Source: CAZLQR01 sp964366455
GTDB taxonomy: Bacteria; Patescibacteriota; Microgenomatia; UBA1406; GWC2-37-13
DNA length: 6,703 bases
Direction of reading: 5' to 3'
NCBI GenBank assembly: GCA_964366455.1
Contig: CAYISZ010000023.1
Location: forward strand, 1 to 6,703
Shown here: positions 1 to 6,045 of the stretch, piece by piece
Layout: the number at the start of each line of letters is the position of its first letter
Position numbering within the stretch: position 1 is the stretch's first letter
Position numbers and translations under genes: made by a program
The notes under the pieces: model-generated
Told to the model about the DNA's origin: nothing
The model's input: only the letters and a program-made list of their open reading frames with translations
Database searches by the model: none

Positions 1-921
1 GGAGGCGCAGGAGTCGGTAAGACCGTCCTGATTCAGGAACTTATCAATAACGTTGCTCAAGCTCATAAAGGAGTTTCTGTGTTTGCTGGAGTCGGTGAGA
101 GAACGAGAGAAGGTAATGATCTTTGGAAGGAAATGACAGAGTCCGGAGTCATTAAACAGACCGCAATGGTCTTCGGACAGATGAATGAGCCTCCCGGTAA
201 TCGTCTTAGAGTCGCTTTGACCGGAGTTACCATGGCAGAGTACTTCAGAGATGTTAAGAAGATGGACACACTGCTTTTCATCGATAATATCTTTAGATTT
301 GCTCAGGCAGGATCAGAGGTTTCAGCGCTTCTTGGAAGAATTCCATCAGCGGTAGGGTATCAACCAACCTTAGCTTCCGAGATGGCCCTATTGCAGGAGA
401 GAATTACATCAACAGACAAAGGTTCGATTACATCCATTCAGGCAGTATACGTCCCAGCGGATGATTACACCGATCCGGCACCAGTTGCTACTTTCTCGCA
501 TCTTGATGCGTCCTTGGCTTTGGAAAGATCGCTTGCAGAACAGGCTCTATTCCCAGCAATCGATCCGCTAGCATCTTCTTCTCAGGCTCTCGATCCAGAA
601 ATTGTGGGTAAGGAGCACTACGAGGTCGCTAGAAATGTTGTTAAGACTCTACAAAGATACAAGGATCTTCAGGACATTATCGCTATTCTAGGAATGGAGG
701 AGCTATCTGAGGAAGATAAGCAGGTAGTTTCACGCGCAAGAAAGGTGCAGAGATTCCTTACTCAGCCATTCTTTGTAGGAGAGCAGTTTACCGGTCAAAA
801 AGGTAGATATGTGTCTGTGAAGGACACTGTAGCAGGATTTAAGCAGATTCTGGAAGGTAAGTACGACTCAAAGAACGAAATGGCCTTTTACATGATCGGA
901 AAGATTGACGAGGTCAAGTAA
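1..921 (+). CDS. atpD: F1Fo ATP synthase subunit beta, 5'-truncated by window edge
   Basis: This is the catalytic beta subunit of the F1 sector, which makes ATP from ADP and phosphate when driven by the proton- or sodium-motive force at the membrane. The frame is open from base 1 and starts inside the Walker A motif GGAGVGKT (partial residues 1-8), so about 150 N-terminal residues lie outside the window; 306 residues remain. The sequence shows GERTREGND with the catalytic Glu, the Walker B region LLFIDNIFRF, SALLGRIPSAVGYQPTL, and VPADDYTDPAP. The DELSEED lever motif reads EELSEED at partial residues 233-239, a conservative Asp-to-Glu change. The C terminus (QPFFVGEQFTG, AFYMIGKIDE) is complete and stops at TAA 919-921. 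atpC starts one base later. Arginine codons are almost all AGA, fitting a highly expressed gene. Family assignment is certain. Confidence 0.98.
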   Translation, partial: GGAGVGKTVLIQELINNVAQAHKGVSVFAGVGERTREGNDLWKEMTESGVIKQTAMVFGQMNEPPGNRLRVALTGVTMAEYFRDVKKMDTLLFIDNIFRFAQAGSEVSALLGRIPSAVGYQPTLASEMALLQERITSTDKGSITSIQAVYVPADDYTDPAPVATFSHLDASLALERSLAEQALFPAIDPLASSSQALDPEIVGKEHYEVARNVVKTLQRYKDLQDIIAILGMEELSEEDKQVVSRARKVQRFLTQPFFVGEQFTGQKGRYVSVKDTVAGFKQILEGKYDSKNEMAFYMIGKIDEVK

Positions 922-922
922 C

Positions 923-1330
923 ATGCTACACGTACGAGTAATAACTCCAAAAAGGGTAATCAAGGAGACAGATGCTACTTCGGTAACCGCACCAGGCTCT
1001 GAAGGTGAAATGACCATTCTTCCACATCACACAAATATTTTTTCAATGCTTCAGGATGGGTTGGTAACTATTCGAAACAAGTCTAGTGAGGAAAGCTTCG
1101 CCATAGGCAGTGGATATCTAGAGACCAATGGTAAGGATCTAAATATTTTGGTTTCAAGAGCAGCAGGTCAAGACGAGCTAGATCAAAAGGAGATTGAAAG
1201 AGCCATGGAGCAAGCAAAACAAGCATTGGCAAAGGCAAAAGATCACAAAGAGCGAATTGATGCTACTATGCTACTCCGAAGATCTGTGGTCGACTCCAAA
1301 CTTCTGAAACGAAGACGCTCTAGGATTTAA
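923..1330 (+). CDS. atpC: F1Fo ATP synthase subunit epsilon
   Basis: This is the epsilon subunit of the F1 central stalk, which couples rotor to catalytic head and can inhibit ATP hydrolysis through its C-terminal helices. The protein has 135 residues, close to the usual 130-140. The N-terminal beta-sandwich spans about residues 1-85, with the family pattern SVTAPGSEGEMTILPHHTN and a later FAIGSGYLE. The C-terminal helical hairpin follows from about residue 92 (DELDQKEIERAMEQAKQAL) and ends in a strongly basic tail (KRRRSRI). I chose ATG 923 because it lies one base after the atpD stop and eight bases after GAGGT (910-914), a modest Shine-Dalgarno. An in-frame TTG at 905 would overlap atpD and add six residues not expected in the family. 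As usual, atpC closes the ATP synthase operon. No terminator hairpin follows; the next gene converges from the other strand after 3 bp. Confidence 0.95.
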   Translation: MLHVRVITPKRVIKETDATSVTAPGSEGEMTILPHHTNIFSMLQDGLVTIRNKSSEESFAIGSGYLETNGKDLNILVSRAAGQDELDQKEIERAMEQAKQALAKAKDHKERIDATMLLRRSVVDSKLLKRRRSRI

Positions 1331-1333
1331 CTC

Positions 1334-1654
1334 TTAAAAAGACCTTGTTATCTCCTTCAGCTTTTGTCGTCTAATTCTGCTTACTCCTTCAGCTTTCATA
1401 ATTTTTCTTAATTTTCCTCTCGATTTTCTATCATCCCATATAAATTCTCTGGCGCAAGCCCTATCATCGTCTGAACGCCACAACTCTATGGTAACTGGTT
1501 TTAAGTTAGGTATCTTAGAGAAATAGATTGTAGCCTCTACCCCTGACTTTCCTTTCATCTCAAAAACACGCATTGATACATCTGGCCTAGCTGCAGCGTG
1601 CAAAGGGTCACGTTCACGTTCTTCCCAACCTCTTTTTCCTCCTCTTCTTTCCAT
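1334..1654 (-). CDS. Hypothetical basic protein, 106 aa, function unknown
   Basis: I do not recognise this protein. It has 106 residues, is rich in Arg and Lys, and has no signal peptide or membrane segment. Residues 1-17 are a low-complexity Arg/Glu/Gly stretch. A better-ordered part begins near Met28 (MRVFEMKGKSG) and has alternating hydrophobics (VEATIYFSKI, VTIELWRSDD), suggesting beta strands, followed by a Lys/Arg-rich helical tail. Evidence that it is a gene: it fills an otherwise empty gap between atpC and topA, and a TGnTACAAT extended -10 with an upstream TTGAAT lies immediately before the ATG. The -10 is so close that the mRNA would be leaderless or nearly so. The AGGAGG at 1638-1643 (minus) lies inside the reading frame, and I found no in-frame start at a useful distance after it. 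Met28 (codon at 1571-1573) is an alternative start. It converges with atpC across 3 bp. Confidence 0.55.
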   Translation of the reverse strand: MERRGGKRGWEERERDPLHAAARPDVSMRVFEMKGKSGVEATIYFSKIPNLKPVTIELWRSDDDRACAREFIWDDRKSRGKLRKIMKAEGVSRIRRQKLKEITRSF

Positions 1655-1661
1655 AGCAAGG

Positions 1662-1689
1662 ATTGTAGCATAATTAAAGCCAAATTCAA
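1662..1689 (-). promoter_or_regulatory. Predicted extended -10 promoter of the 106-aa gene
   Basis: Read on the minus strand, TTGAAT (1689-1684) lies 16 bases before TACAAT (1667-1662), and TG sits one base upstream of the -10, giving TGCTACAAT. Only seven bases (CCTTGCT) separate the -10 from the ATG at 1654, so transcription should start at or next to the start codon. The element overlaps the core of a candidate plus-strand promoter for topA, so the two may compete. This is inferred from sequence only. Confidence 0.5.
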
Positions 1690-1702
1690 TATACTGTATA
1701 AT
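1674..1702 (+). promoter_or_regulatory. Candidate sigma-70-type promoter upstream of topA-pyrG
   Basis: A perfect TATAAT -10 lies at 1697-1702. The best -35 at 17-bp spacing is a weak TTAAAG (1674-1679). Transcription from here would start near 1709 and give topA a leader of about 73 nt that includes the heptamer array but no Shine-Dalgarno. It overlaps the divergent promoter of the 106-aa gene. A second, weaker option closer to topA is listed separately. Confidence 0.4.
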
Positions 1703-1743
1703 ATGAACTTAAATCTTCGTTTCTGTTAGTTTTTTTGTTTTAC

Positions 1744-1775
1744 AACTTTTAACTTTTAACTTTGAACTTTAAACT
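1744..1775 (+). repeat. Heptameric tandem repeat AACTTTN before topA
   Basis: Four contiguous 7-bp units (AACTTTT twice, AACTTTG, AACTTTA) are followed by a partial unit, AACT. The array ends 6 bp before the topA ATG. The unit, allowing for rotation, is the same as in the array before rplS at 5511-5538. On the plus strand, the AACTTTG unit followed by AAC contains TTGAAC, a -35-like hexamer. Confidence 0.85.
1770..1775 (+). promoter_or_regulatory. Weak -10-like hexamer positioned for leaderless topA
   Basis: TAAACT (4 of 6 matches to TATAAT) lies six bases before the topA ATG, the same spacing seen before rplS, yraN and the 106-aa gene. No good -35 is found at 16-17 bp. It is noted because topA has no Shine-Dalgarno sequence; the upstream TATAAT at 1697 is an equally good or better candidate. 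Confidence 0.25.
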
Positions 1776-1781
1776 ATATCC

Positions 1782-3863
1782 ATGACATTGATAATCGTTG
1801 AGTCACCAACCAAAGCTCGTACTTTCAACCGTATTCTTAAAATCGAGAACAAGACAGACTACTTCGTCTACGCAACACTGGGACATTTTAGAGATCTACC
1901 AGGAGCTACGATGAGCGTAGATTTATCTAAAGACTTCAAACCTACGTACGAAATTATGCCTGCAAAGCAGAAGATGGTTACCGAGCTTAAAAGGTTAGCA
2001 GAAGAGCATGATGAGATAATTCTAGCTACAGACGCGGATAGAGAAGGGGAGTCTATTTCCTATCATGCGGCATATATCCTCGGCTTTATAGACGAGAGCT
2101 GGCCTGAGGTCAAGGTTACTACCGGTAAAAAGAAACTAAAAAGAATTGTGTTTCACGAAATTACCTCAAAAGCTCTTAATGAAGCATTGGAGCATGATGA
2201 TGAACTTAGACTAGATCTTGTAAAAGCTCAGCAGGCTAGGAGAGTGCTCGACCGAATTGTAGGGTACGAGCTATCCCCTCTTCTCTGGAAGAAACTGTCT
2301 AAGAACTGGCTTTCAGCAGGTAGGGTACAGACAGTAGCTCTGCGACTTGTAGTTGAAAGAGAGAAAGAGGTTCTTGGTTTTAACCTAGAAAAGTTTTCGG
2401 TTCTTGGAGGAACATTTTTAGTTGATAAGACAGAGTTGGTTGCTAAATTGGTGTCACAAAATGGAACCTCGTTTGAGGAAAAGAAGACTCTTAAGCTTTT
2501 CTCAGGAGATTACACCTACACCAAAGGTCTAATAACTAAAGACAGGGCTGCTGAGATAGAAAAAGAGGTAAAGGAGGACACTTACATTGTTAAGGATGTT
2601 GCCGAAACAGATGCGGTTCGCTATCCACCACCTCCCTACACCACTTCGCTGCTTCAACAGGATGCGATTAATCGTTTTGGACTAAGTTCCAAGATGGTAA
2701 TGCGAATTGCGCAAGATCTATACGAAAGAGGACTGATTACATACCACAGAACGGACTCCTTTAATTTGTCAGCTAGCTATGTTTTTAAGGCAAAGGATTT
2801 TATTGCAGAGACCTACGGTAAAGAGTACGCTCTAGAGAAGCCACGTGGATATAAAACTAAATCTAGTTCCGCACAAGAAGCTCATGAGGCAATCAGACCA
2901 ACAAAGGTTGAAAGAACTCCGGCACAACTAGCTAAGGATAAAAAGTTAAGTAAGTCTCAGCTAATGATCTATGAGCTAATTTTCAACAGAACCCTTGCGA
3001 CTCAGATGAAGGAAGCTAAAGTAATTGCTTACAAAGTGACTGTGGCGGGTAAGAAAGGCTACGAATTTCTTTCTGAAGCACAGAAAATTGTGTTTGATGG
3101 ATTTCTAAGAGTGTTGGCTCCCGAGTTTGTCAAAAAACACACCTCAGGTCTTTCAATCAAAGTAAATACTCCCGCAGAGCTAAAGAACCTCAGTGTTGAG
3201 GAAAAGGACTCTAGACCTCCGTATAGATACACGGAAGCCTCTTTAATTAAGGCTCTTGAAGAGCACGGCATCGGAAGACCATCAACCTACGCTCCAATCA
3301 TGTCGCTTATTCTTGAAAAAGGTTACATTGATAAAGAAGGACGATATCTTAAGCCTACTAGCCTTGGGACTGCTATCAGCGACTACCTATCAACGGCATT
3401 CAGCAAACTTTTCAACATAGACTTTACAGCTAAACTCGAGCAGGAGCTTGATGAAATCGCAGAAGGTAAGCTTAAGTTGCTAGATGTTCTTAACGGGTTT
3501 TATAAACCTTTCAGTGAAGATCTTTCTGCGCAGGGTAAAGATGACAGTAAGATAGAGGTTAAGGATGAGGTAAACGAGCCATGTCCTACTTGCGGAAGTC
3601 CTTTACAGATCCGTCATTCTAAGTTCGGGAAGTTCTATGCTTGCTCTGCGTATCCTAAATGCAAGTTCACAAGGTCATTTCTCAAGCTAGTTCAGGGTAA
3701 AAAATGCCCTAAGGATGGAGGCGATGTTGTGGTAAGATATTCTAAAGCAAAACGAAAGTTTTATGGCTGTTCAAACTATCCTAAATGTGATTACGTAGAG
3801 TTTGGATGGTCAAAGCTAGTTGCAACACCTGTTGCGCCAGCAGAATCAGAAACTAAAAAATGA
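1782..3863 (+). CDS. topA: DNA topoisomerase I (type IA, omega protein)
   Basis: This enzyme relaxes negative supercoils by cutting and passing one DNA strand through a transient 5'-phosphotyrosine link. The 693-residue protein begins with a Toprim domain: IIVESPTKA (Glu7), GHFRDLPG (34-41), and the metal-binding TDADREGE with Asp84, Asp86 and Glu88. The active-site Tyr321 lies in GLITYHRTDS; the residue after Tyr is His where E. coli has Met. Other family blocks are AGRVQTVALRL, YPPPPYTTSLLQQDA, AQEAHEAIRPT and GIGRPSTYAPI. The C terminus carries two zinc-ribbon repeats. The first has four cysteines (601, 604, 621, 627). The second keeps three (642, 663, 669), with Asp645 in place of one cysteine. 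ATG 1782 gives the usual short N terminus before the ESPTKA motif. No Shine-Dalgarno precedes it. The TGA stop overlaps the pyrG start (ATGA), indicating co-transcription and translational coupling. Confidence 0.98.
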   Translation: MTLIIVESPTKARTFNRILKIENKTDYFVYATLGHFRDLPGATMSVDLSKDFKPTYEIMPAKQKMVTELKRLAEEHDEIILATDADREGESISYHAAYILGFIDESWPEVKVTTGKKKLKRIVFHEITSKALNEALEHDDELRLDLVKAQQARRVLDRIVGYELSPLLWKKLSKNWLSAGRVQTVALRLVVEREKEVLGFNLEKFSVLGGTFLVDKTELVAKLVSQNGTSFEEKKTLKLFSGDYTYTKGLITKDRAAEIEKEVKEDTYIVKDVAETDAVRYPPPPYTTSLLQQDAINRFGLSSKMVMRIAQDLYERGLITYHRTDSFNLSASYVFKAKDFIAETYGKEYALEKPRGYKTKSSSAQEAHEAIRPTKVERTPAQLAKDKKLSKSQLMIYELIFNRTLATQMKEAKVIAYKVTVAGKKGYEFLSEAQKIVFDGFLRVLAPEFVKKHTSGLSIKVNTPAELKNLSVEEKDSRPPYRYTEASLIKALEEHGIGRPSTYAPIMSLILEKGYIDKEGRYLKPTSLGTAISDYLSTAFSKLFNIDFTAKLEQELDEIAEGKLKLLDVLNGFYKPFSEDLSAQGKDDSKIEVKDEVNEPCPTCGSPLQIRHSKFGKFYACSAYPKCKFTRSFLKLVQGKKCPKDGGDVVVRYSKAKRKFYGCSNYPKCDYVEFGWSKLVATPVAPAESETKK

Positions 3864-5488
3864 AGTATATTTTCGTATCAGGTGGAGTAATTTCGGGCAT
3901 AGGAAAAGGCCTAACTTCTGCATCGGTCGCACTTCTTCTCAAATCAGCGGGATACAAAGTAACCCCAATCAAATGCGAGAACTATCTCAACATTGATGCG
4001 GGAACAATCAACCCCATCGAGCATGGTGATCCATTTTTATGTGAAGACGGCACTGAAGCAGATATGGATCTTGGTAGTTACGAAAAGATTCTTGGTCAAA
4101 ACATGGGGAAAGACAACTTTATGACAGTTGGTCAGATCTACAAAACCGTTATAGATCGAGAAAGAAGATTCGAGTACAACGGTGAAGACGTTGAAGCGAT
4201 TCCTCATATCACAAATGAAATCATAGGCCGCATTCAGCATGCCGGGAAAAAGGATGGAGCAGATATAGTGCTTGTTGAGTTGGGTGGAACGGCGGGGGAG
4301 TATCAAAACGTTTTTTACTATGAAGCCTCGAGAATTCTTACACTTAAACATCCCGGTGATGTTGTACACATTCATGTAAGTTATGTTCCCCGACCACCAC
4401 ATTTAGGTGAACCTAAAACGAAACCCACTCAGCTTTCCGTAAGAACACTGAACTCAATGGGTATTCAACCAGACTTTATTATTGCTCGGTCCGAGCAAGC
4501 CCTGGATCAACGAAGAAAAGATAGATTTGCGCTGTTTTGCAATATGCACGCAGAGGACATTATCTCCAATCCAGACGTAAAGCATGTCTACGAAATTCCA
4601 CTAATTCTCTCCAAGCAAAACATTGAAAAAAGAATTATGGAGAAGCTAGGACTTAAAGTTAGAAAACCAGAGTTGGCTCAGTGGGAAAATTTAGTGAAGA
4701 CTATTAAAGCAGATAAGAAGAGAAAGGTTCAGATTGCTATTGTTGGGAAGTATTTTGGAACGGGCAACTATCAGCTTAAGGATGCTTATGCAGCGCTATT
4801 TGACGCGATTGACCATGCGTCGTGGCATGCTGGAACCGAAGTAGATCTAAAAATGATTAGCGCAGAAAAGGTAGAGAAAGAAGGAGTCGAAGTGATCGGA
4901 AATCCAGACGGAATTATAGTCCCAATCGGTTGGGGAGATAGGGGAGCTGAGGGTATGATTACGGCTGCCAGCTACGCAAGGAAAAACAAAATACCCTATC
5001 TTGGACTCTGTTATGGTATGCAGCTTGCTGCGGTTGCATTCGCAAGAGATGTTCTTGGATTGAAGGATGCAAATACTTCAGAAAATAATCCAAATTCTAA
5101 GAACCATGTCATACATATTATTGAAAACCAGAAGTCATTGATTGCCAAGCGCGCATATGGTGGAACTATGAGATTGGGTGGTTGGGAAGAAAAGATTAAG
5201 AAGGGAACACTCGCCTACTCAATTTATGGCAAAGAGTCGGTGGTTATCAGACACAGACATAGATACGAATTCAACAATACGTATGCTGAAATGTTCGATA
5301 AAAAGGGAATGACCATCAGCGGACGATCTAAATCTGAGAATTTAGTAGAGGTTATTGAGCTTGATCAGAAGCAGCACCCTTTCTATATTGGCACACAAGG
5401 TCACCCAGAGTACAGCAGCAGCCCATTAAATCCACACCCGATCTTCAGCGCCTTCGTAGAAGCTTGCCACAAGCACAAAAAGTCGTAA
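3860..5488 (+). CDS. pyrG: CTP synthase, glutamine-dependent, divergent form
   Basis: This enzyme makes CTP from UTP with ATP and glutamine, the last step of pyrimidine nucleotide synthesis. Its 542 residues match the E. coli length (545). The synthase domain (about 1-265) has the P-loop SGGVISGIGKG (Lys16), Mg ligands at Asp70 and Glu140, IPHITNEI, and KTKPTQ for nucleotide triphosphate binding. The class I glutaminase domain has Cys384 in GLCYGMQ, then GGTMRLG, RHRHRYEFNN, and His515/Glu517 in GHPEY, so the catalytic triad is intact. Several normally conserved spots differ. KLDPY is KCENY (38-42), VDPGT is IDAGT, and PGGFG is PIGWG (355-359). Most notably, the GDIES motif at E. coli 146-150 is GEYQN here, removing Asp147 and Glu149, which are linked to CTP feedback inhibition. 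The start overlaps the topA stop by ATGA and has no Shine-Dalgarno, so translation probably depends on topA. Confidence 0.98.
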   Translation: MKYIFVSGGVISGIGKGLTSASVALLLKSAGYKVTPIKCENYLNIDAGTINPIEHGDPFLCEDGTEADMDLGSYEKILGQNMGKDNFMTVGQIYKTVIDRERRFEYNGEDVEAIPHITNEIIGRIQHAGKKDGADIVLVELGGTAGEYQNVFYYEASRILTLKHPGDVVHIHVSYVPRPPHLGEPKTKPTQLSVRTLNSMGIQPDFIIARSEQALDQRRKDRFALFCNMHAEDIISNPDVKHVYEIPLILSKQNIEKRIMEKLGLKVRKPELAQWENLVKTIKADKKRKVQIAIVGKYFGTGNYQLKDAYAALFDAIDHASWHAGTEVDLKMISAEKVEKEGVEVIGNPDGIIVPIGWGDRGAEGMITAASYARKNKIPYLGLCYGMQLAAVAFARDVLGLKDANTSENNPNSKNHVIHIIENQKSLIAKRAYGGTMRLGGWEEKIKKGTLAYSIYGKESVVIRHRHRYEFNNTYAEMFDKKGMTISGRSKSENLVEVIELDQKQHPFYIGTQGHPEYSSSPLNPHPIFSAFVEACHKHKKS

Positions 5489-5510
5489 TTGGTGCTCGGG
5501 GCTGCCTCAT

Positions 5511-5538
5511 TTTGAACTTTGAACTTTGAAATTTGAAC
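5511..5538 (+). repeat. Heptameric tandem repeat TTTGAAC before rplS
   Basis: There are four 7-bp units: TTTGAAC, TTTGAAC, TTTGAAA, TTTGAAC. With rotation this is AACTTTG, the same unit as in the array before topA. The array begins 22 bp after the pyrG stop and runs into the rplS promoter; its third unit supplies the predicted -35 hexamer TTGAAA. Confidence 0.88.
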
Positions 5539-5553
5539 TTGGCGTAGTATACT
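5526..5553 (+). promoter_or_regulatory. Predicted leaderless-type promoter of rplS
   Basis: TTGAAA (5526-5531, 5 of 6 to consensus) is separated by 16 bp from TATACT (5548-5553, 5 of 6 to TATAAT). Only five bases lie between the -10 and the ATG at 5559, so the expected transcription start is at the A of the start codon or within a base or two of it. No Shine-Dalgarno is present. The -35 lies inside the heptamer array, and neighbouring units offer further TTGAAC hexamers. Confidence 0.6.
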
Positions 5554-5558
5554 TAGGC

Positions 5559-5906
5559 ATGGCAAACTCGATTAAGTACAAAGAGCTCTCCTTCAACATC
5601 GGTGATATGTTGGACATCTTCTATAAGATTAAAGAGGGTGAAAAGGAAAGAATCCAGAAATTTACAGGGATGTTAATCAAGTTTCGTGGCGTTAATGATG
5701 CTGTGAGAATGATTACTACTCGAAGAATTACTCGGTCTGGAATTGGTGTCGAGAGAATCATTCCTCTTGCGTCGCCGTTTATTTCAGACATTAAACTCTC
5801 TAAGAAAGGTCATTACACTAAAGCTAAGGCATACTTTGTACGCGGTCTCTCGGATCAAAATCTCCGAAGAAAGATCTTCAAGCACTCAAAAACTCATTCT
5901 TCATAA
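5559..5906 (+). CDS. rplS: 50S ribosomal protein L19
   Basis: L19 sits at the 30S-50S interface of the ribosome. The 115-residue protein matches the bacterial family (about 115 residues) along its whole length. It has FNIGDMLDIFYKIKEGEKERIQKFTGMLIKFRG (about 12-44), then the conserved GVERIIPLASPFISDI block and the basic KKGHYTKAKAYFVRGL block, with a Lys/Arg-rich tail. I chose ATG 5559 because it aligns with the family N terminus and lies just after a good -10 element; an in-frame TTG at 5526 would read through the heptamer repeat and promoter. The gene appears to have its own promoter rather than relying on topA-pyrG. In many bacteria rplS follows trmD and precedes rnhB and yraN; here pyrG precedes it and yraN follows without rnhB. 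Confidence 0.96.
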   Translation: MANSIKYKELSFNIGDMLDIFYKIKEGEKERIQKFTGMLIKFRGVNDAVRMITTRRITRSGIGVERIIPLASPFISDIKLSKKGHYTKAKAYFVRGLSDQNLRRKIFKHSKTHSS

Positions 5907-5960
5907 ATCTTACTCGTCATCGGGAGTGTAGTCGAGAAATCTAGCTACTAGGGACAGGCT

Positions 5961-5998
5961 CTAACATAACGAGTTTGAGACGTTAGTTCCAAACTCGT
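5961..5998 (+). terminator. Stem-loop after rplS; possible terminator or pseudoknot
   Basis: ACGAGTTTG (5969-5977) pairs perfectly with CAAACTCGT (5990-5998) around a 12-base loop. It is the strongest hairpin in the window outside genes and lies 62 bp after rplS. No T-run follows, so an intrinsic terminator is uncertain. CTAAC (5961-5965) is also complementary to GTTAG (5982-5986) in the loop, which would make an H-type pseudoknot. Confidence 0.4.
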
Positions 5999-6023
5999 CA
6001 CTTAAATGAGGTATAGGTAAGTG
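5999..6023 (+). other. Second stem-loop, abutting the first
   Basis: CACTTA (5999-6004) pairs perfectly with TAAGTG (6018-6023) around a 13-base loop. It starts at the base after the 9-bp stem ends, so the two stems could stack end to end in an RNA. A 6-bp stem can arise by chance, so confidence is low by itself. Confidence 0.35.
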
Positions 6024-6036
6024 TCGCTACTGAAAA

Positions 6037-6045
6037 TGGTATTAT
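6037..6045 (+). promoter_or_regulatory. Predicted extended -10 promoter of yraN
   Basis: TGGTATTAT is an extended -10 (TG, one base, then TATTAT with 5 of 6 matches to TATAAT). Six bases separate it from the yraN ATG at 6052, placing the expected start at the A of ATG. No good -35 is seen at 16-18 bp, which an extended -10 can tolerate. No Shine-Dalgarno is present, in line with a leaderless mRNA. Confidence 0.5.

Noticed and set aside
63..281. 72-residue open frame on the minus strand inside atpD
   Set aside because: It lies fully opposite strongly conserved atpD sequence, has no start signals and no recognisable domain.
905..922. TTG start for atpC
   Set aside because: ATG 923 has a GAGGT at proper distance and matches the family N terminus; TTG would add six odd residues and overlap atpD.
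1638..1643. AGGAGG on the minus strand as ribosome binding site for a shorter form of the 106-aa protein
   Set aside because: The nearest TTG at 5-10 nt spacing is out of frame, and in-frame TTG/ATG codons are 34 nt or more away.
3059..3271. 70-residue open frame on the minus strand inside topA
   Set aside because: It is entirely antisense to topA with no independent evidence.
3705..3791. Broken second zinc ribbon in TopA (CPKD instead of CPKC)
   Set aside because: From memory, the CPKDGG form is common in intact TopA C termini, so it is not a sign of decay.
4037..4402. 121-residue open frame on the minus strand inside pyrG
   Set aside because: It is a shadow of the conserved synthase domain of pyrG; its Cys- and Phe-rich composition looks like antisense translation.
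5489..5510. Intrinsic terminator after pyrG (GC-rich stretch followed by TTTT)
   Set aside because: Only a four-pair stem with two wobbles can be drawn, and the T-run belongs to the heptamer array.
5526..5558. TTG start for rplS
   Set aside because: It would translate the heptamer repeat and promoter; ATG 5559 matches the L19 family.
5743..5931. 62-residue plus-strand frame overlapping the end of rplS
   Set aside because: It is out of frame with L19, is Ser/Arg-rich and lacks a ribosome binding site; L19 explains the region.
5978..5995. LexA-like operator in the 9-bp hairpin region
   Set aside because: The half-sites do not fit the GAAC-N4-GTTC pattern; the inverted repeat is better read as an RNA stem.
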